A DNA stretch of 64,000 bases from contig CAVRIT010000001.1 in the NCBI GenBank assembly GCA_963721345.1, positions 682,001 through 746,000 of the forward strand. The letters are read 5' to 3'. Under the pieces are notes generated by a model. That model made no database searches. It was not told where the DNA came from and saw only the letters and a list, made by a program, of their open reading frames with translations. Source of the DNA: JACDAN01 sp963721345 (GTDB taxonomy: Bacteria > Actinomycetota > Thermoleophilia > Gaiellales > Gaiellaceae). How positions within the stretch are numbered: the stretch's first letter is position 1; the number at the start of each line of letters is the position of its first letter. The translations under genes were made by a program, and so were the position numbers. Shown here one piece after another: positions 18,177 to 29,817 of the stretch.

Positions 18177-18778
18177 TGCTCGACTACAAGACGGGCGTCC
18201 GGCGGGTCGCGTCGCGCAGCGTCGGCGGGCTTGCGCGAACCGGGATCACCCCCGATGCGCTGACCGCGCTCGGCGTATCGCTCTGCGCGGCGGGCGCGGT
18301 CTGCGTGTACTTCGAGTACCGGAACGAGATGCTCTGGTTCTGGACCGGAGCCATTCTCTTCTGGGCGGGATCGATGCTCGACATCCTCGACGGTGCGCTG
18401 GCGCGGCAGAGCGGCAAGGGCACGCCGTTCGGCGCCTTCATCGACTCGACCACCGACCGGCTCGGCGAGGCCGCGATGCTCACCGCGATCGGCCTCGTGT
18501 TCTCACGGGACGGGAACGAGATCGCACTGGCGGCGACCTTCACAGCGATGACGGGCTCGTTTCTCGTGAGCTACACGCGGGCCCGGGCCGAAGCGCTCTC
18601 GCTGAAGGGCGACGTCGGCATCGGTAGCCGCGCGGAACGCGTGATCGTGATCGTCAGCGGGCTCTTCCTCGCACCCTGGGGAGTGCTCCCTTGGGCGGTC
18701 TACCTCCTGAACGTCACGGCCTGGATCACCGTAGTGCAGCGAATCGTCCACGTCCGGCGACAGCTCAAGCAGTACTGA
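18176..18778 (+). CDS. CDP-alcohol phosphatidyltransferase, probably phosphatidylinositol-phosphate synthase
   Basis: 200 residues from GTG 18176. The CDP-alcohol signature is complete: Asp69-x2-Asp72-Gly73-x2-Ala76-Arg77, then Gly86-x3-Asp90-x3-Asp94 (SMLDILDGALARQ, FGAFIDSTTDR). About six TM helices. Family members join a CDP-diacylglycerol to glycerol phosphate, serine or inositol phosphate. The adjacent Ino1 makes inositol 3-phosphate, the acceptor used by actinobacterial PIP synthase (PgsA1 type), so that activity is the best guess. A PgsA-like glycerol-phosphate enzyme is the main alternative. Confidence 0.86.
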   Translation: MLDYKTGVRRVASRSVGGLARTGITPDALTALGVSLCAAGAVCVYFEYRNEMLWFWTGAILFWAGSMLDILDGALARQSGKGTPFGAFIDSTTDRLGEAAMLTAIGLVFSRDGNEIALAATFTAMTGSFLVSYTRARAEALSLKGDVGIGSRAERVIVIVSGLFLAPWGVLPWAVYLLNVTAWITVVQRIVHVRRQLKQY

Positions 18779-18782
18779 GGTA

Positions 18783-18810
18783 TCCTGCTAGCACTTGAGT
18801 GCTAGCAGGA
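18783..18810. promoter_or_regulatory. Perfect palindrome over the ino1 promoter/start, probable operator
   Basis: Arms TCCTGCTAGCAC and GTGCTAGCAGGA are perfect complements around TTGA. The left arm overlaps a -10-like TATCCT (18781-18786), a GCGACA -35-like hexamer lies 18 bp earlier, and the right arm carries an AGGA that could act as Shine-Dalgarno for GTG 18816. The protein encoded immediately downstream has two ribbon-helix-helix domains, which bind palindromes of this size. Operator function is inference; a translational hairpin is the alternative. Confidence 0.7.
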
Positions 18811-20258
18811 AAGACGTGCTCGTCCGGATGCCAGGCGAGCTGAAGGAACGCCTCGCAGCCGCAGTCGCGGAGGGCGCCAGCAATCTCAATGACGTTGCGG
18901 TCGGAATCCTCGCCTCACGCTTCGGCGTGCCGTTCGAGCCGACCGGACGAAAAGGCGCAGCGCCGAAGGGCGCCGGCGACGTCCTCCTGCGGATGCCCGC
19001 AGAGCTCAAGGAGAGGCTTCAACAGCGCGCGGCAGAGCGCCGCACCGCGCTGAACGACCTGATCATCGACATCCTCGACGAGCGCCTCGGCGCTCCCACC
19101 GACGGAAGGAGCACGAAGCGAATGCCATCGAGAAACGGCAGCAGCCCGCGTAGCGAAGACAAGGTGCGCGTCGCGGTCATCGGCGTGGGCAACTGCGCCA
19201 ACTCGCTCATCCAGGGCGTGCAGTTCTACAAGGACGCGCCGGTGGACGAGTTCGTCCCCGGGCTCATGCACGTCGACCTCGGCGGCTACCACGTCCGCGA
19301 CATCGAGTTCACCGCCGCCTTCGACGTCACCACCGACAAGGTGGGCAAGGACCTGTCGGAGGCGATCTGGGCTCGGCCGAACGACACGTACAAGTTCGCC
19401 GACGTCCCGAAGCTCGGCGTCCCCGTCTCGCGCGGGATGACGCACGACGGGCTCGGCAAGTACATCTCGGAGGTCGTGGAGAAGGCGCCCGGCGACACGG
19501 ACGACGTCGTCCGGATCCTCCAGGAGACCGGCACCGACGTCGTCGTCAACTTCCTCCCCGTCGGCTCGGAAGAGGCGACGAAGTGGTACGCGGAGCAGAT
19601 CCTGAACGCGGGCTGCGCGATGGTGAACTGCATGCCTGTCTTCATCGCGAAGGGCGGCTACTTCCGCAAGCGCTTCGAGGACCGCGGCCTGCCGATCATC
19701 GGCGATGACATCAAGTCGCAGGTCGGCGCGACCATCACGCACCGCGTCCTGACGCAGATCTTCAAGGACCGCGGCGTCAAGCTCGACCGCACGATGCAGC
19801 TGAACGTCGGTGGCAACTCCGACTTCCTGAACATGCTCGAGCGGGAGCGCCTCGAGTCGAAGAAGATCTCGAAGACGACCGCCGTCACGTCGGTGCTCGA
19901 CTACGACCTCGGCGAGGAGAACGTCCACGTCGGTCCCTCGGACTACGTGCCGTGGCTCACCGACCGCAAGTGGGCCTACATCCGGATGGAGGGCACGACG
20001 TTCGGGAACGTCCCGCTCAACCTGGAGCTCAAGCTCGAGGTCTGGGACTCGCCGAACTCGGCCGGGATCACGATCGACGCCGTACGCCTCGCCAAGCTGG
20101 CGCTGAACAAGGGGATCGGCGGCGCGCTGGAGGCCCCGAGCGCCTACCTGATGAAGTCGCCGCCGAAGCAGATCGAGGACAACGAGGCCCACGACCTCGT
20201 CGAGCGCTTCATCTCGCAGAACGCGCGCAAGAAGTCACGCGCGAAGTCGACGGCGTAG
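18795..20258 (+). CDS. ino1: Inositol-3-phosphate synthase fused to two N-terminal ribbon-helix-helix domains
   Basis: 487 residues if TTG 18795 is used (GTG 18816 is equally possible). Residues about 5-47 and 62-105 are two copies of a CopG/Arc-like ribbon-helix-helix: DVLVRMPGELKERLAAA...NLNDVAVGIL and DVLLRMPAELKERLQQR...ALNDLIIDIL. After a Ser/Arg linker the Ino1 domain begins VRVAVIGVGNCANSLIQGVQ (NAD-binding), followed by FVPGLMHVDLGGYHVRDIEF, DVVVNFLPVGSEEATKWYAE, IIGDDIKSQVGATITHRVL and LNVGGNSDFLNM. Ino1 converts glucose 6-phosphate to inositol 3-phosphate. Enzyme plus DNA-binding domains suggests an autoregulated enzyme. It follows the CDP transferase gene by 16 bp. Confidence 0.93.
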   Translation: MSASRKDVLVRMPGELKERLAAAVAEGASNLNDVAVGILASRFGVPFEPTGRKGAAPKGAGDVLLRMPAELKERLQQRAAERRTALNDLIIDILDERLGAPTDGRSTKRMPSRNGSSPRSEDKVRVAVIGVGNCANSLIQGVQFYKDAPVDEFVPGLMHVDLGGYHVRDIEFTAAFDVTTDKVGKDLSEAIWARPNDTYKFADVPKLGVPVSRGMTHDGLGKYISEVVEKAPGDTDDVVRILQETGTDVVVNFLPVGSEEATKWYAEQILNAGCAMVNCMPVFIAKGGYFRKRFEDRGLPIIGDDIKSQVGATITHRVLTQIFKDRGVKLDRTMQLNVGGNSDFLNMLERERLESKKISKTTAVTSVLDYDLGEENVHVGPSDYVPWLTDRKWAYIRMEGTTFGNVPLNLELKLEVWDSPNSAGITIDAVRLAKLALNKGIGGALEAPSAYLMKSPPKQIEDNEAHDLVERFISQNARKKSRAKSTA

Positions 20259-20270
20259 CGAGCCAGAAAT

Positions 20271-20305
20271 GAGGAGGGCCCGCCTGCGGCTGGCGGGCCC
20301 TCCTC
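20271..20305. terminator. Long hairpin between convergent ino1 and S8 protease genes
   Basis: Perfect 14-bp stem GAGGAGGGCCCGCC / GGCGGGCCCTCCTC with a 7-nt loop. It lies 13 bases after the ino1 stop and just beyond the S8 protease stop on the other strand, so it can serve both. No U-tract. Confidence 0.7.
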
Positions 20306-20352
20306 TGTGCCGCAGTCCTGGCGACTGCAGGCTCTGAGCGACGCGTCAGGAC

Positions 20353-24216
<3,864 letters not shown>

Positions 24217-24399
24217 GTGTCCCCTCCCGGATGCGTCCGATGTACTGGGCTTGAAAAGACGCCAGTTCTATACACGAACGAAATTCCCCGTGCGAGTTCG
24301 TACGTAAACCTGATTTGACTGACTAATCAATCGCGTAGAATTTCGTCTTGGATTGACTCGTCAATCAAAAAAACGGCGGTGCGGGCTAGACTCGGGCGC
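24217..24399. promoter_or_regulatory. Divergent control region between S8 protease and glycosyltransferase-PHP genes
   Basis: Markedly AT-richer than its surroundings. TTGACT-N4-AATCAA occurs twice in the same orientation (24315-24330 and 24353-24368), 38 bp apart, and each copy is nearly palindromic. The second copy sits in GATTGAC-TC-GTCAATC (24351-24366). ACGAAATTC (24278-24286) and GAATTTCGT (24338-24346) form a further inverted repeat. TAGACT (24387-24392) lies seven bases before the GTG at 24400. On the minus strand TATAGA is a possible -10 for the protease. Likely operators for one regulator. Confidence 0.6.
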
Positions 24400-26133
24400 G
24401 TGTCGCTCCGGATCTGCCTCGTCACGCCGTTCTCTTGGTCACAGCCACACGACGTCAACGAACATGTCGCCGGCGCGGGTACGGCCCTTCGTGAACTCGG
24501 CCACGACGTCAGCGTCCTAGCGCCGTCCAACAAGGCCGCCGAGCTGCTCGAGGGCCGACGGGCACTGCAGGACGGGGCGAGCCGCGACATGATTGCTCTG
24601 GGGCCCGCGGTGCCCATCTCGCGCCGCAGCACGATCGGGCTCCCGGTCGGCGTTCGGGCGAACCTGTCGCTGGCGCTCGGTCGCGGCGAGTACGACGTCG
24701 TTCACGGCTTCGAGCCGGGACTGCCGAGCCTTTCGTACCTCGCGTTGCGGGACAGCCGGGCGCTCGCCGTCGCCACGTTCTTCTCACCGGATCGACTGGG
24801 CTATCCGCCTGGCAAAGCACAGCGCAACCGCTTGCTCGCGCGGATCGACGCGCTGCTCGCGACTTCGACGGACGCGGCGGAGGCCGCGGCCCTCCGGTTC
24901 CCGGGCGACTATCGGGTCGTCCCGGCCGGCGTCGACACCGAACTCTTCACCCCGGCGCCCAAGCGCGAGCTCGTCGTCTGTGAGTGGCGGCCCGGCGAAC
25001 GCCCGCTGACGCGGGCGGTCCTCTCGGTGCTCAAGGAACTGCCCGACTGGGAGCTCGTCCTGCTGCGGACGAAGGCACTGACGAAACGCCCGTCGATCAC
25101 GCCCGCCCTTCGGGGTCGGGTGCACGTGCGAACGGCGACTTCAGGGGAAGCGCGGGCGCCGATCCTGAACCAGGCTGCGATCTTCGTCCCGGGGCTCGAC
25201 GGCCTGCCGCGACTGGCGCTCGAGGCCCGTGCCGCGGGCGCTGCGGTGGCCGAGCCGCCGGGCGTCCGAGAGCAGCCGGCGCTCGCCGCCGCCGCGCTCG
25301 CGCGGCTCGCGGAGAACGACGAGCTGCGCGAGACCGCACAGCAGGAGTCCCGGCGCGAGGCAGAGCAGCAGAGCTTCGACGTCCTAGGCGAGCAGCTGGA
25401 CGCGGTCTACCGGCGGCTCTCACGGCGGCGCCGTACGAAGTCGGGCTCCGGCGACCCGCTCGCGAACCGGCCGTGGATCGTGTGCGATCTCCACATGCAC
25501 ACGTCGTGGTCGCACGATTGCATGGTCGAGCCGAGCGAGCTCGTCGAGCACGCCGAGCGCGAGGGGCTCGGCGCGATTGCCGTGACCGACCACAACGCGT
25601 TCGGCGGGGCGCTCGAGGCGGCCGAGCTGGCAACGGAGCTCGACCTGACGGTCATCACCGGCGAGGAGGTCAAGACCGCGGGACAGGGAGAGGTGATCGG
25701 CCTCTTCCTTCGCGAGGAGATTCCGCGCGGGCTCGAGTTCGGCGAGACGATCGCTGCGATCCGCGAACAGGGCGGGCTCGTCTATCTCCCCCACCCGTTC
25801 GATCGCATGCACGCCATCCCGGATGCGGCGACGCTCCAGCGGCACGTGGCCGAGATCGACGTCTTCGAGGTCTACAACGCCCGCCTGATGTTCGAGCAGT
25901 ACAACGACGAGGCGCTGCGCTTCGCGCGGAAGTACAACCTGACGATGGGCGCGGGCTCCGACGCGCACGTCCTCCAGGGGGTGGGCACGGGCGGTCTCCG
26001 GATGCGCGCGTTCCGTGATCCCGAGGAGTTCCTCGTCAGCCTCCGGACGGCAGAGATTCTGCGGCGTCCGAAGTCCCTCGCCTACCTCCAAGCCCTGAAG
26101 TGGACGGCCCAGGTCAAGGAAAGAGTCCGCTAG
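24400..26133 (+). CDS. Glycosyltransferase family 4-like protein fused to a PHP phosphoesterase domain
   Basis: 577 residues from GTG 24400, chosen because TAGACT ends seven bases before it; an earlier in-frame GTG lies at 24379. The N-terminal 340 residues are a GT-B glycosyltransferase (LRICLVTPFSWSQPHDVNEH, YDVVHGFEPGLPSLSYLALR, VVPAGVDTELFTPAP). Residues about 360-560 are a PHP metal-dependent phosphoesterase with DLHMHTSWSHD, VTDHNAFGG, LPHPFDR and GSDAH as metal ligands. Such pairing is unusual: one half builds a glycosyl bond and the other hydrolyses phosphate esters, perhaps on the same surface-glycan or phospholipid path. Donor and substrate unknown. Confidence 0.85.
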   Translation: MSLRICLVTPFSWSQPHDVNEHVAGAGTALRELGHDVSVLAPSNKAAELLEGRRALQDGASRDMIALGPAVPISRRSTIGLPVGVRANLSLALGRGEYDVVHGFEPGLPSLSYLALRDSRALAVATFFSPDRLGYPPGKAQRNRLLARIDALLATSTDAAEAAALRFPGDYRVVPAGVDTELFTPAPKRELVVCEWRPGERPLTRAVLSVLKELPDWELVLLRTKALTKRPSITPALRGRVHVRTATSGEARAPILNQAAIFVPGLDGLPRLALEARAAGAAVAEPPGVREQPALAAAALARLAENDELRETAQQESRREAEQQSFDVLGEQLDAVYRRLSRRRRTKSGSGDPLANRPWIVCDLHMHTSWSHDCMVEPSELVEHAEREGLGAIAVTDHNAFGGALEAAELATELDLTVITGEEVKTAGQGEVIGLFLREEIPRGLEFGETIAAIREQGGLVYLPHPFDRMHAIPDAATLQRHVAEIDVFEVYNARLMFEQYNDEALRFARKYNLTMGAGSDAHVLQGVGTGGLRMRAFRDPEEFLVSLRTAEILRRPKSLAYLQALKWTAQVKERVR

Positions 26134-26156
26134 GAGAGAAAGCAGGAGCTGCCGCT

Positions 26157-26738
26157 TTGAGCCCCGTGACGGACGAAATCCACGAGCGCTACCTCCAGAA
26201 GGCGATCACCGAGATCAACGAGCTCGGTGACGAGATCGCGCGGTCCCGGGAAGGTGACGTCCCAGCGCTCGGATCGGGCCACCCCCTCGCCGACATCATG
26301 CTGCTCAAGTTCCGGCCGCAGCACTCGGAGATCCAGGAGGGTGTCGCCTTCTTCGGGCGGGCGGGACAGGCGATCCTCAAGTCGCTCCAGCGGCTCCACG
26401 TCGACCCGATGGCGGTCTACGGCACGAACTGCTTCAAGTTCGACGGCGGCGACGAGGAGCAGGCCGCCTCCTGGCTGGCGCGCGAGCTCCACATTGTGCA
26501 GCCGAAGCTCGTCGTCGTCATGGGCGAGGACGCGCTCGCCTTTCTCAACGGTCTCGACTTCCCGCTGGCGGCCGAGCTGGATGGCTCGCTCGGCGAGCTC
26601 AGGCAGTGGACGCCGACCGCGCAGGCCCTCTACGTCCCCGACATCGACGCCTCGCTCGACGAGCAGGCGGCGAAGACACGCTATTGGCAGGCGTTGAAGG
26701 TGCTCGGCCCGTGGTGGGCCGAGCTTCCGCCGTACTAG
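26157..26738 (+). CDS. Uracil-DNA-glycosylase superfamily protein
   Basis: 193 residues; AGGAG eight bases before TTG 26157 decides the start (MSPVTDEIHERYLQ). Conserved UDG-fold pieces: LADIMLLKFRPQHSEIQEGVAFFGRAGQAILKSL, AVYGTNCFKF and KLVVVMGEDALAFLNG. It resembles family 4/5 enzymes, but the four iron-sulfur cysteines of family 4 are not present: only Cys in NCFKF is visible, and the usual catalytic GExPG is replaced by a divergent FRPQHSE. It may be a UDG-like protein with altered chemistry. It follows the glycosyltransferase-PHP gene by 23 bp. Confidence 0.75.
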   Translation: MSPVTDEIHERYLQKAITEINELGDEIARSREGDVPALGSGHPLADIMLLKFRPQHSEIQEGVAFFGRAGQAILKSLQRLHVDPMAVYGTNCFKFDGGDEEQAASWLARELHIVQPKLVVVMGEDALAFLNGLDFPLAAELDGSLGELRQWTPTAQALYVPDIDASLDEQAAKTRYWQALKVLGPWWAELPPY

Positions 26739-26935
26739 GAGATGGCTGACGCCATGATCTCGCGCGTCCGGATGCGCGATCTGGCGCGTCTGGGCCGCTC
26801 CCGCGCCGTGCATCGGCCCGCAGGCGGGCCGCCGCCCGACGCGTGCGCTTCGCGACACCGAGTCGCCACCGATGCAATCCAGCATCGGCGACGCCTCGCC
26901 GCCGCGCCCCAGAGCGGCCAGCTCGCGCCCCGAAC
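26739..26935. other. Intergenic gap without a recognised gene
   Basis: About 200 bp between the UDG-like gene and a membrane protein. It holds a possible hairpin near 26868-26898 (CGATGC, six-base loop, GCATCG, extended by GTCGC/GCGAC) and a GC inverted repeat around 26815-26835. I see no coding or RNA gene. Confidence 0.4.
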
Positions 26936-27688
26936 GTGCGATCTCATGACATCAACCATCTAGCGGCTCGCGCGGCGGCGGCGGCCGGCCTCGGCGCGCT
27001 GCTCGGCGCGTACTACGTCTGGCACGAGTCGCTGGTCGACCTGTCGCTGTGGTGGGACGTCGCGTTCCTGGCGCTCGTGCTCATGCCCGCCGTCTTCTCG
27101 TTTGCCTGGCTCGCCCTGCCGCTGCGCGACGATTCGCGGCTGCCGATCGCGGTGGCGGTGTTTCTCGGGCTGGCCGTGGTGCTGGAGGTCGTGGGCATGG
27201 AGACCCTGGCGAACTTCGCGAAGCTCGGGCTGATGACCGCGTTCGGCTTCTGGTTCCTTCGGTTCTTCGAGACCGTGCTCTGGGTCGCGCTCGTCGCGCT
27301 GGTGATCCCGGTCGTGGACTCTTTCTCGGTCTGGCGGGGCCCGACGCGGCACATCGTCGAGCAGGAGCCGCAGATCTTCGACGTCTTCTCGTTCGCGTTC
27401 CCGTTCCCCGGCGAGAACGCGTCGGCGAACCTCGGTCTGCCGGATCTCCTGTTCTTCGCGCTCTTCCTCGCCGCCGCGGCGAGATGGGGTCTCCGCCCCG
27501 GGTGGACGTGGCTCGCGCTCACCGCGTCCGTCGGGCTGACGATGTGGCTGGCCGTCGCGTGGGACGTGGCGGGCCTACCGGCCCTGCCGGGGCTCGCGTT
27601 CGCGTTCCTGATCCCCAACGCCGACCGCCTGTGGGCGGAGTACCGGCTTTGGCGGGCATCACGCCGCTCGCGCAGTGCCGCTGACTAG
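26936..27688 (+). CDS. Multi-pass membrane protein, unknown function
   Basis: About 250 residues from GTG 26936, which is the first plausible in-frame start; the upstream frame is Arg/Pro-rich and unlikely to be translated. Seven or so hydrophobic helices, with conserved-looking polar spots WWDVAFLALVLMPAVFSFAW, FRFFETVLWVALVALVIPVV and NADRLWAEYRLWRAS. No family recognised. It resembles integral membrane proteins with presenilin-like or CAAX-like spacing but without visible catalytic pairs. Its stop overlaps the convergent RNA methyltransferase by 4 nt. Confidence 0.6.
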   Translation: MRSHDINHLAARAAAAAGLGALLGAYYVWHESLVDLSLWWDVAFLALVLMPAVFSFAWLALPLRDDSRLPIAVAVFLGLAVVLEVVGMETLANFAKLGLMTAFGFWFLRFFETVLWVALVALVIPVVDSFSVWRGPTRHIVEQEPQIFDVFSFAFPFPGENASANLGLPDLLFFALFLAAAARWGLRPGWTWLALTASVGLTMWLAVAWDVAGLPALPGLAFAFLIPNADRLWAEYRLWRASRRSRSAAD

Positions 27689-29055
27689 GGCTCGGTGCGC
27701 TCCAGGAGCGCCACGGTCTCCACGTGCGGCGTGTGCGGGAACATGTCGAGCGGCCTCGCTCGCCGCAGCTCGTAGCCCCAGTCGGCGCCTAGCTGCTTGA
27801 CGTTCGCTGCCAGCGTCGTCGGGTTGCACGAGACGTAGACGATCCGCCCGGCGCCGATCCGGCCCAGCCGTCGCACCGCCTTGTTCGAGAGACCGGCTCG
27901 CGGTGGATCGACGACGACCACGTCGGGATTGCCCGATCGCTCGGTGAGCTCCTCGACCGCCTGACCGACGTCGCCCGCGTAGAACGCCGCGTTCGCGATC
28001 CCGTTCAGATCCGCGTTCTCGAGTGCGCAGGCAATCGACTCCTCCGAGATGTCGACCCCCCAGACGGTGAGCGCGTTGCGCGCCATCGTCAGCCCGATCG
28101 TCCCGATGCCGCAGTAGAGATCCCAGACCGTCTCCTCGCCGCCGAGCGCCGCGTACTCGGCGGCGAGCTCGTACAGCCGCTCGGCCATCCCCGTGTTCGT
28201 CTGGAGGAACGCCGTCGGGCGGACGCGAAAGCGCAGCCCTCCCATCTCCTCCTCGATCGCGTCCTCGCCCCAGAGGAGCGTCGTCGGCAGGTTCGTGATC
28301 TCGGCCGGTGTCTCGTTCACGGCCCAGTGAATCGAGCGTACTTCCGGGAAGCGGCGCAAAGCAGCGACGAAGCCGTCCGCGTCGTGCAGCTCCCCGGGCG
28401 CCGTCACGAGCTGGACGAGGACCTGGCTCGTGTTCCGGCCCTCGCGATAGACGAGGTGGCGGAGGTATCCACGCCCCTCTGCCTGGTCGTACGCCGTCAG
28501 CCCGGCTTCCCGCGCCCAGTCGCGCACCGCAAGGCGGACCGCGTTGCCGAGGTCGGTCGTGAGCCAGCACTGCTCGATGTCGAGCACCTCGTCCCACCGC
28601 CCGGCTCTGTGGAACCCGAGCGACGGGCCCTCGGGCGTCTGCGTGAACGAGTACTCGAGCTTGTTGCGGTAGTGGAAGATCGACTCCGCCGGCACGATCG
28701 GCTCCAGCGGCGGGTCGGCGATACCGCCGAGACGGACCAGCGAGTCCCGAACCTGGTCCGCCTTCGACTCGAGCTGCGTCTCGTAGGCCAGATCCTGGAA
28801 GCGACAGCCGCCGCAGGCTGGGTAGTGCTGACACGGCGCGTCGACCCGCAGCGGGCTCGGCTCGAGCACCTCGACGGCGAGCGCCTCCGCGTGGCGCCGC
28901 TGAACCTTCGTCACCCTGGCGCGAACCTTGTCCCCCGGCAGCCCGCGCCGGACGAAGACGACGAAGCCGTTCAGGCGAGCGACGCCGTTGCCGCCGAAGG
29001 CGAGCGACTCGACGTCGAGCTCGAGCTCCTGGTCACGGGCGACGGGGGCGGCCAC
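27685..29055 (-). CDS. TrmA/RumA-family 23S rRNA (uracil-5-)-methyltransferase
   Basis: 456 residues. TRAM domain at the N-terminus (ELDVESLAFGGNGVARLNG), the cysteines CQHYPACGGC with a further Cys later, matching a 4Fe-4S site, then a SAM-binding Rossmann domain (VWDLYCGIGTIGLTMAR) and the motifs VVVDPPRAGLS and VYVSCNPTTLAANV, the Cys being the methyl-transfer nucleophile. It methylates U in rRNA or tRNA to m5U; the exact target (RlmCD-like or RlmD-like) cannot be told. GTG start six bases after TAGCCT, so leaderless. Confidence 0.93.
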   Translation of the reverse strand: MAAPVARDQELELDVESLAFGGNGVARLNGFVVFVRRGLPGDKVRARVTKVQRRHAEALAVEVLEPSPLRVDAPCQHYPACGGCRFQDLAYETQLESKADQVRDSLVRLGGIADPPLEPIVPAESIFHYRNKLEYSFTQTPEGPSLGFHRAGRWDEVLDIEQCWLTTDLGNAVRLAVRDWAREAGLTAYDQAEGRGYLRHLVYREGRNTSQVLVQLVTAPGELHDADGFVAALRRFPEVRSIHWAVNETPAEITNLPTTLLWGEDAIEEEMGGLRFRVRPTAFLQTNTGMAERLYELAAEYAALGGEETVWDLYCGIGTIGLTMARNALTVWGVDISEESIACALENADLNGIANAAFYAGDVGQAVEELTERSGNPDVVVVDPPRAGLSNKAVRRLGRIGAGRIVYVSCNPTTLAANVKQLGADWGYELRRARPLDMFPHTPHVETVALLERTEP

Positions 29056-29061
29056 GCCCCC

Positions 29062-29067
29062 AGGCTA
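29062..29067 (-). promoter_or_regulatory. -10 hexamer TAGCCT for the RNA methyltransferase
   Basis: TAGCCT, six-base spacer, GTG 29055 on the minus strand. It overlaps the last bases of the upstream permease gene, so the promoter is partly inside that gene. Confidence 0.45.
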
Positions 29068-29817
29068 CGGGACGTCGCGCCGAACGGCGGAGAGGGTGCC
29101 GAGCACCGCCAAGACAGCGGCGTACGTCCCGGCGAGCAACCCTGCTGTCCACAGGCCGTAGGGGTAGTCAGAACCGACGACTAGACCGGACTCCTGCTCG
29201 CTGTTCTGCAGCCGATCGATCGCGTTGCCCGGGAAGTAGTCGGTGATCGATGAGTCCGTGATCTGCTCGAGCGCGAGCCCGAGCACAGGCTCGGCGACGA
29301 GGAACCACACGAACGCCGTGACAATTGCCCCGACCTGCGATTGAAGCAGGGCGCCGAGGCCGGTTCCGAGCACGCCCCAGAGCGCGCAGCCGAGCAGCAT
29401 CCGCCCGACCAGCTCCCAGTGGCTCCGCTCCAGGTCGATCGACGTCCAGAACTGGGCGACGACGAGCGCTACGGCGACAGCGATCGCGGCGAGGATCGCC
29501 CCCACGACGAGCGACACGCCCAGCTTCGCCGCGATCACCCACTCGCGCCGGGGAGTCGCGAGGTACGTCTGCGTGATCGTTCCGTGGCGGTACTCCCAGG
29601 TGACGACCAGGATCCCGAAGATGAGCGTGAAGACCGGCGCAAGCGAGACGACCCTGATCACGTCCCAGGTGGCCGTCTCCCCGAAATGGCCGGGCTCGGC
29701 GTCGCTCGCAGTCGCGGCGCTGCCCAGCCCGACGAGCAAGAGCAGCCCGAGCGTGAGCCCGATCGTCGTCCGGGGCGCGGTCCGCACCTTGAGCAGCTCG
29801 GTGTAGAGCAGCCTCAC
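29065..29817 (-). CDS. ABC-2 type permease
   Basis: 250 residues with six hydrophobic helices, starting MRLLYTELLKVRTAPRTTIG, the usual short cytoplasmic N-terminus of ABC-2 exporters. The segment FGILVVTWEYRHGTITQTYL is the family's conserved E-[YF]-R-x-G-T-[IL] region. GTG start overlaps the ATPase stop as GTGA. It partners with the ATPase to export drugs, lipids or bacteriocins. Confidence 0.88.
   Translation of the reverse strand: MRLLYTELLKVRTAPRTTIGLTLGLLLLVGLGSAATASDAEPGHFGETATWDVIRVVSLAPVFTLIFGILVVTWEYRHGTITQTYLATPRREWVIAAKLGVSLVVGAILAAIAVAVALVVAQFWTSIDLERSHWELVGRMLLGCALWGVLGTGLGALLQSQVGAIVTAFVWFLVAEPVLGLALEQITDSSITDYFPGNAIDRLQNSEQESGLVVGSDYPYGLWTAGLLAGTYAAVLAVLGTLSAVRRDVP

Noticed and set aside
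18783..18810. CIRCE or HAIR heat-shock element at the ino1 palindrome
   Set aside because: The arms resemble TAGCACT/GAGTGCTA but the 9-nt spacer of CIRCE and the CTTGAGT-N7-ACTCAAG layout of HAIR are missing, and the downstream gene is not a chaperone.
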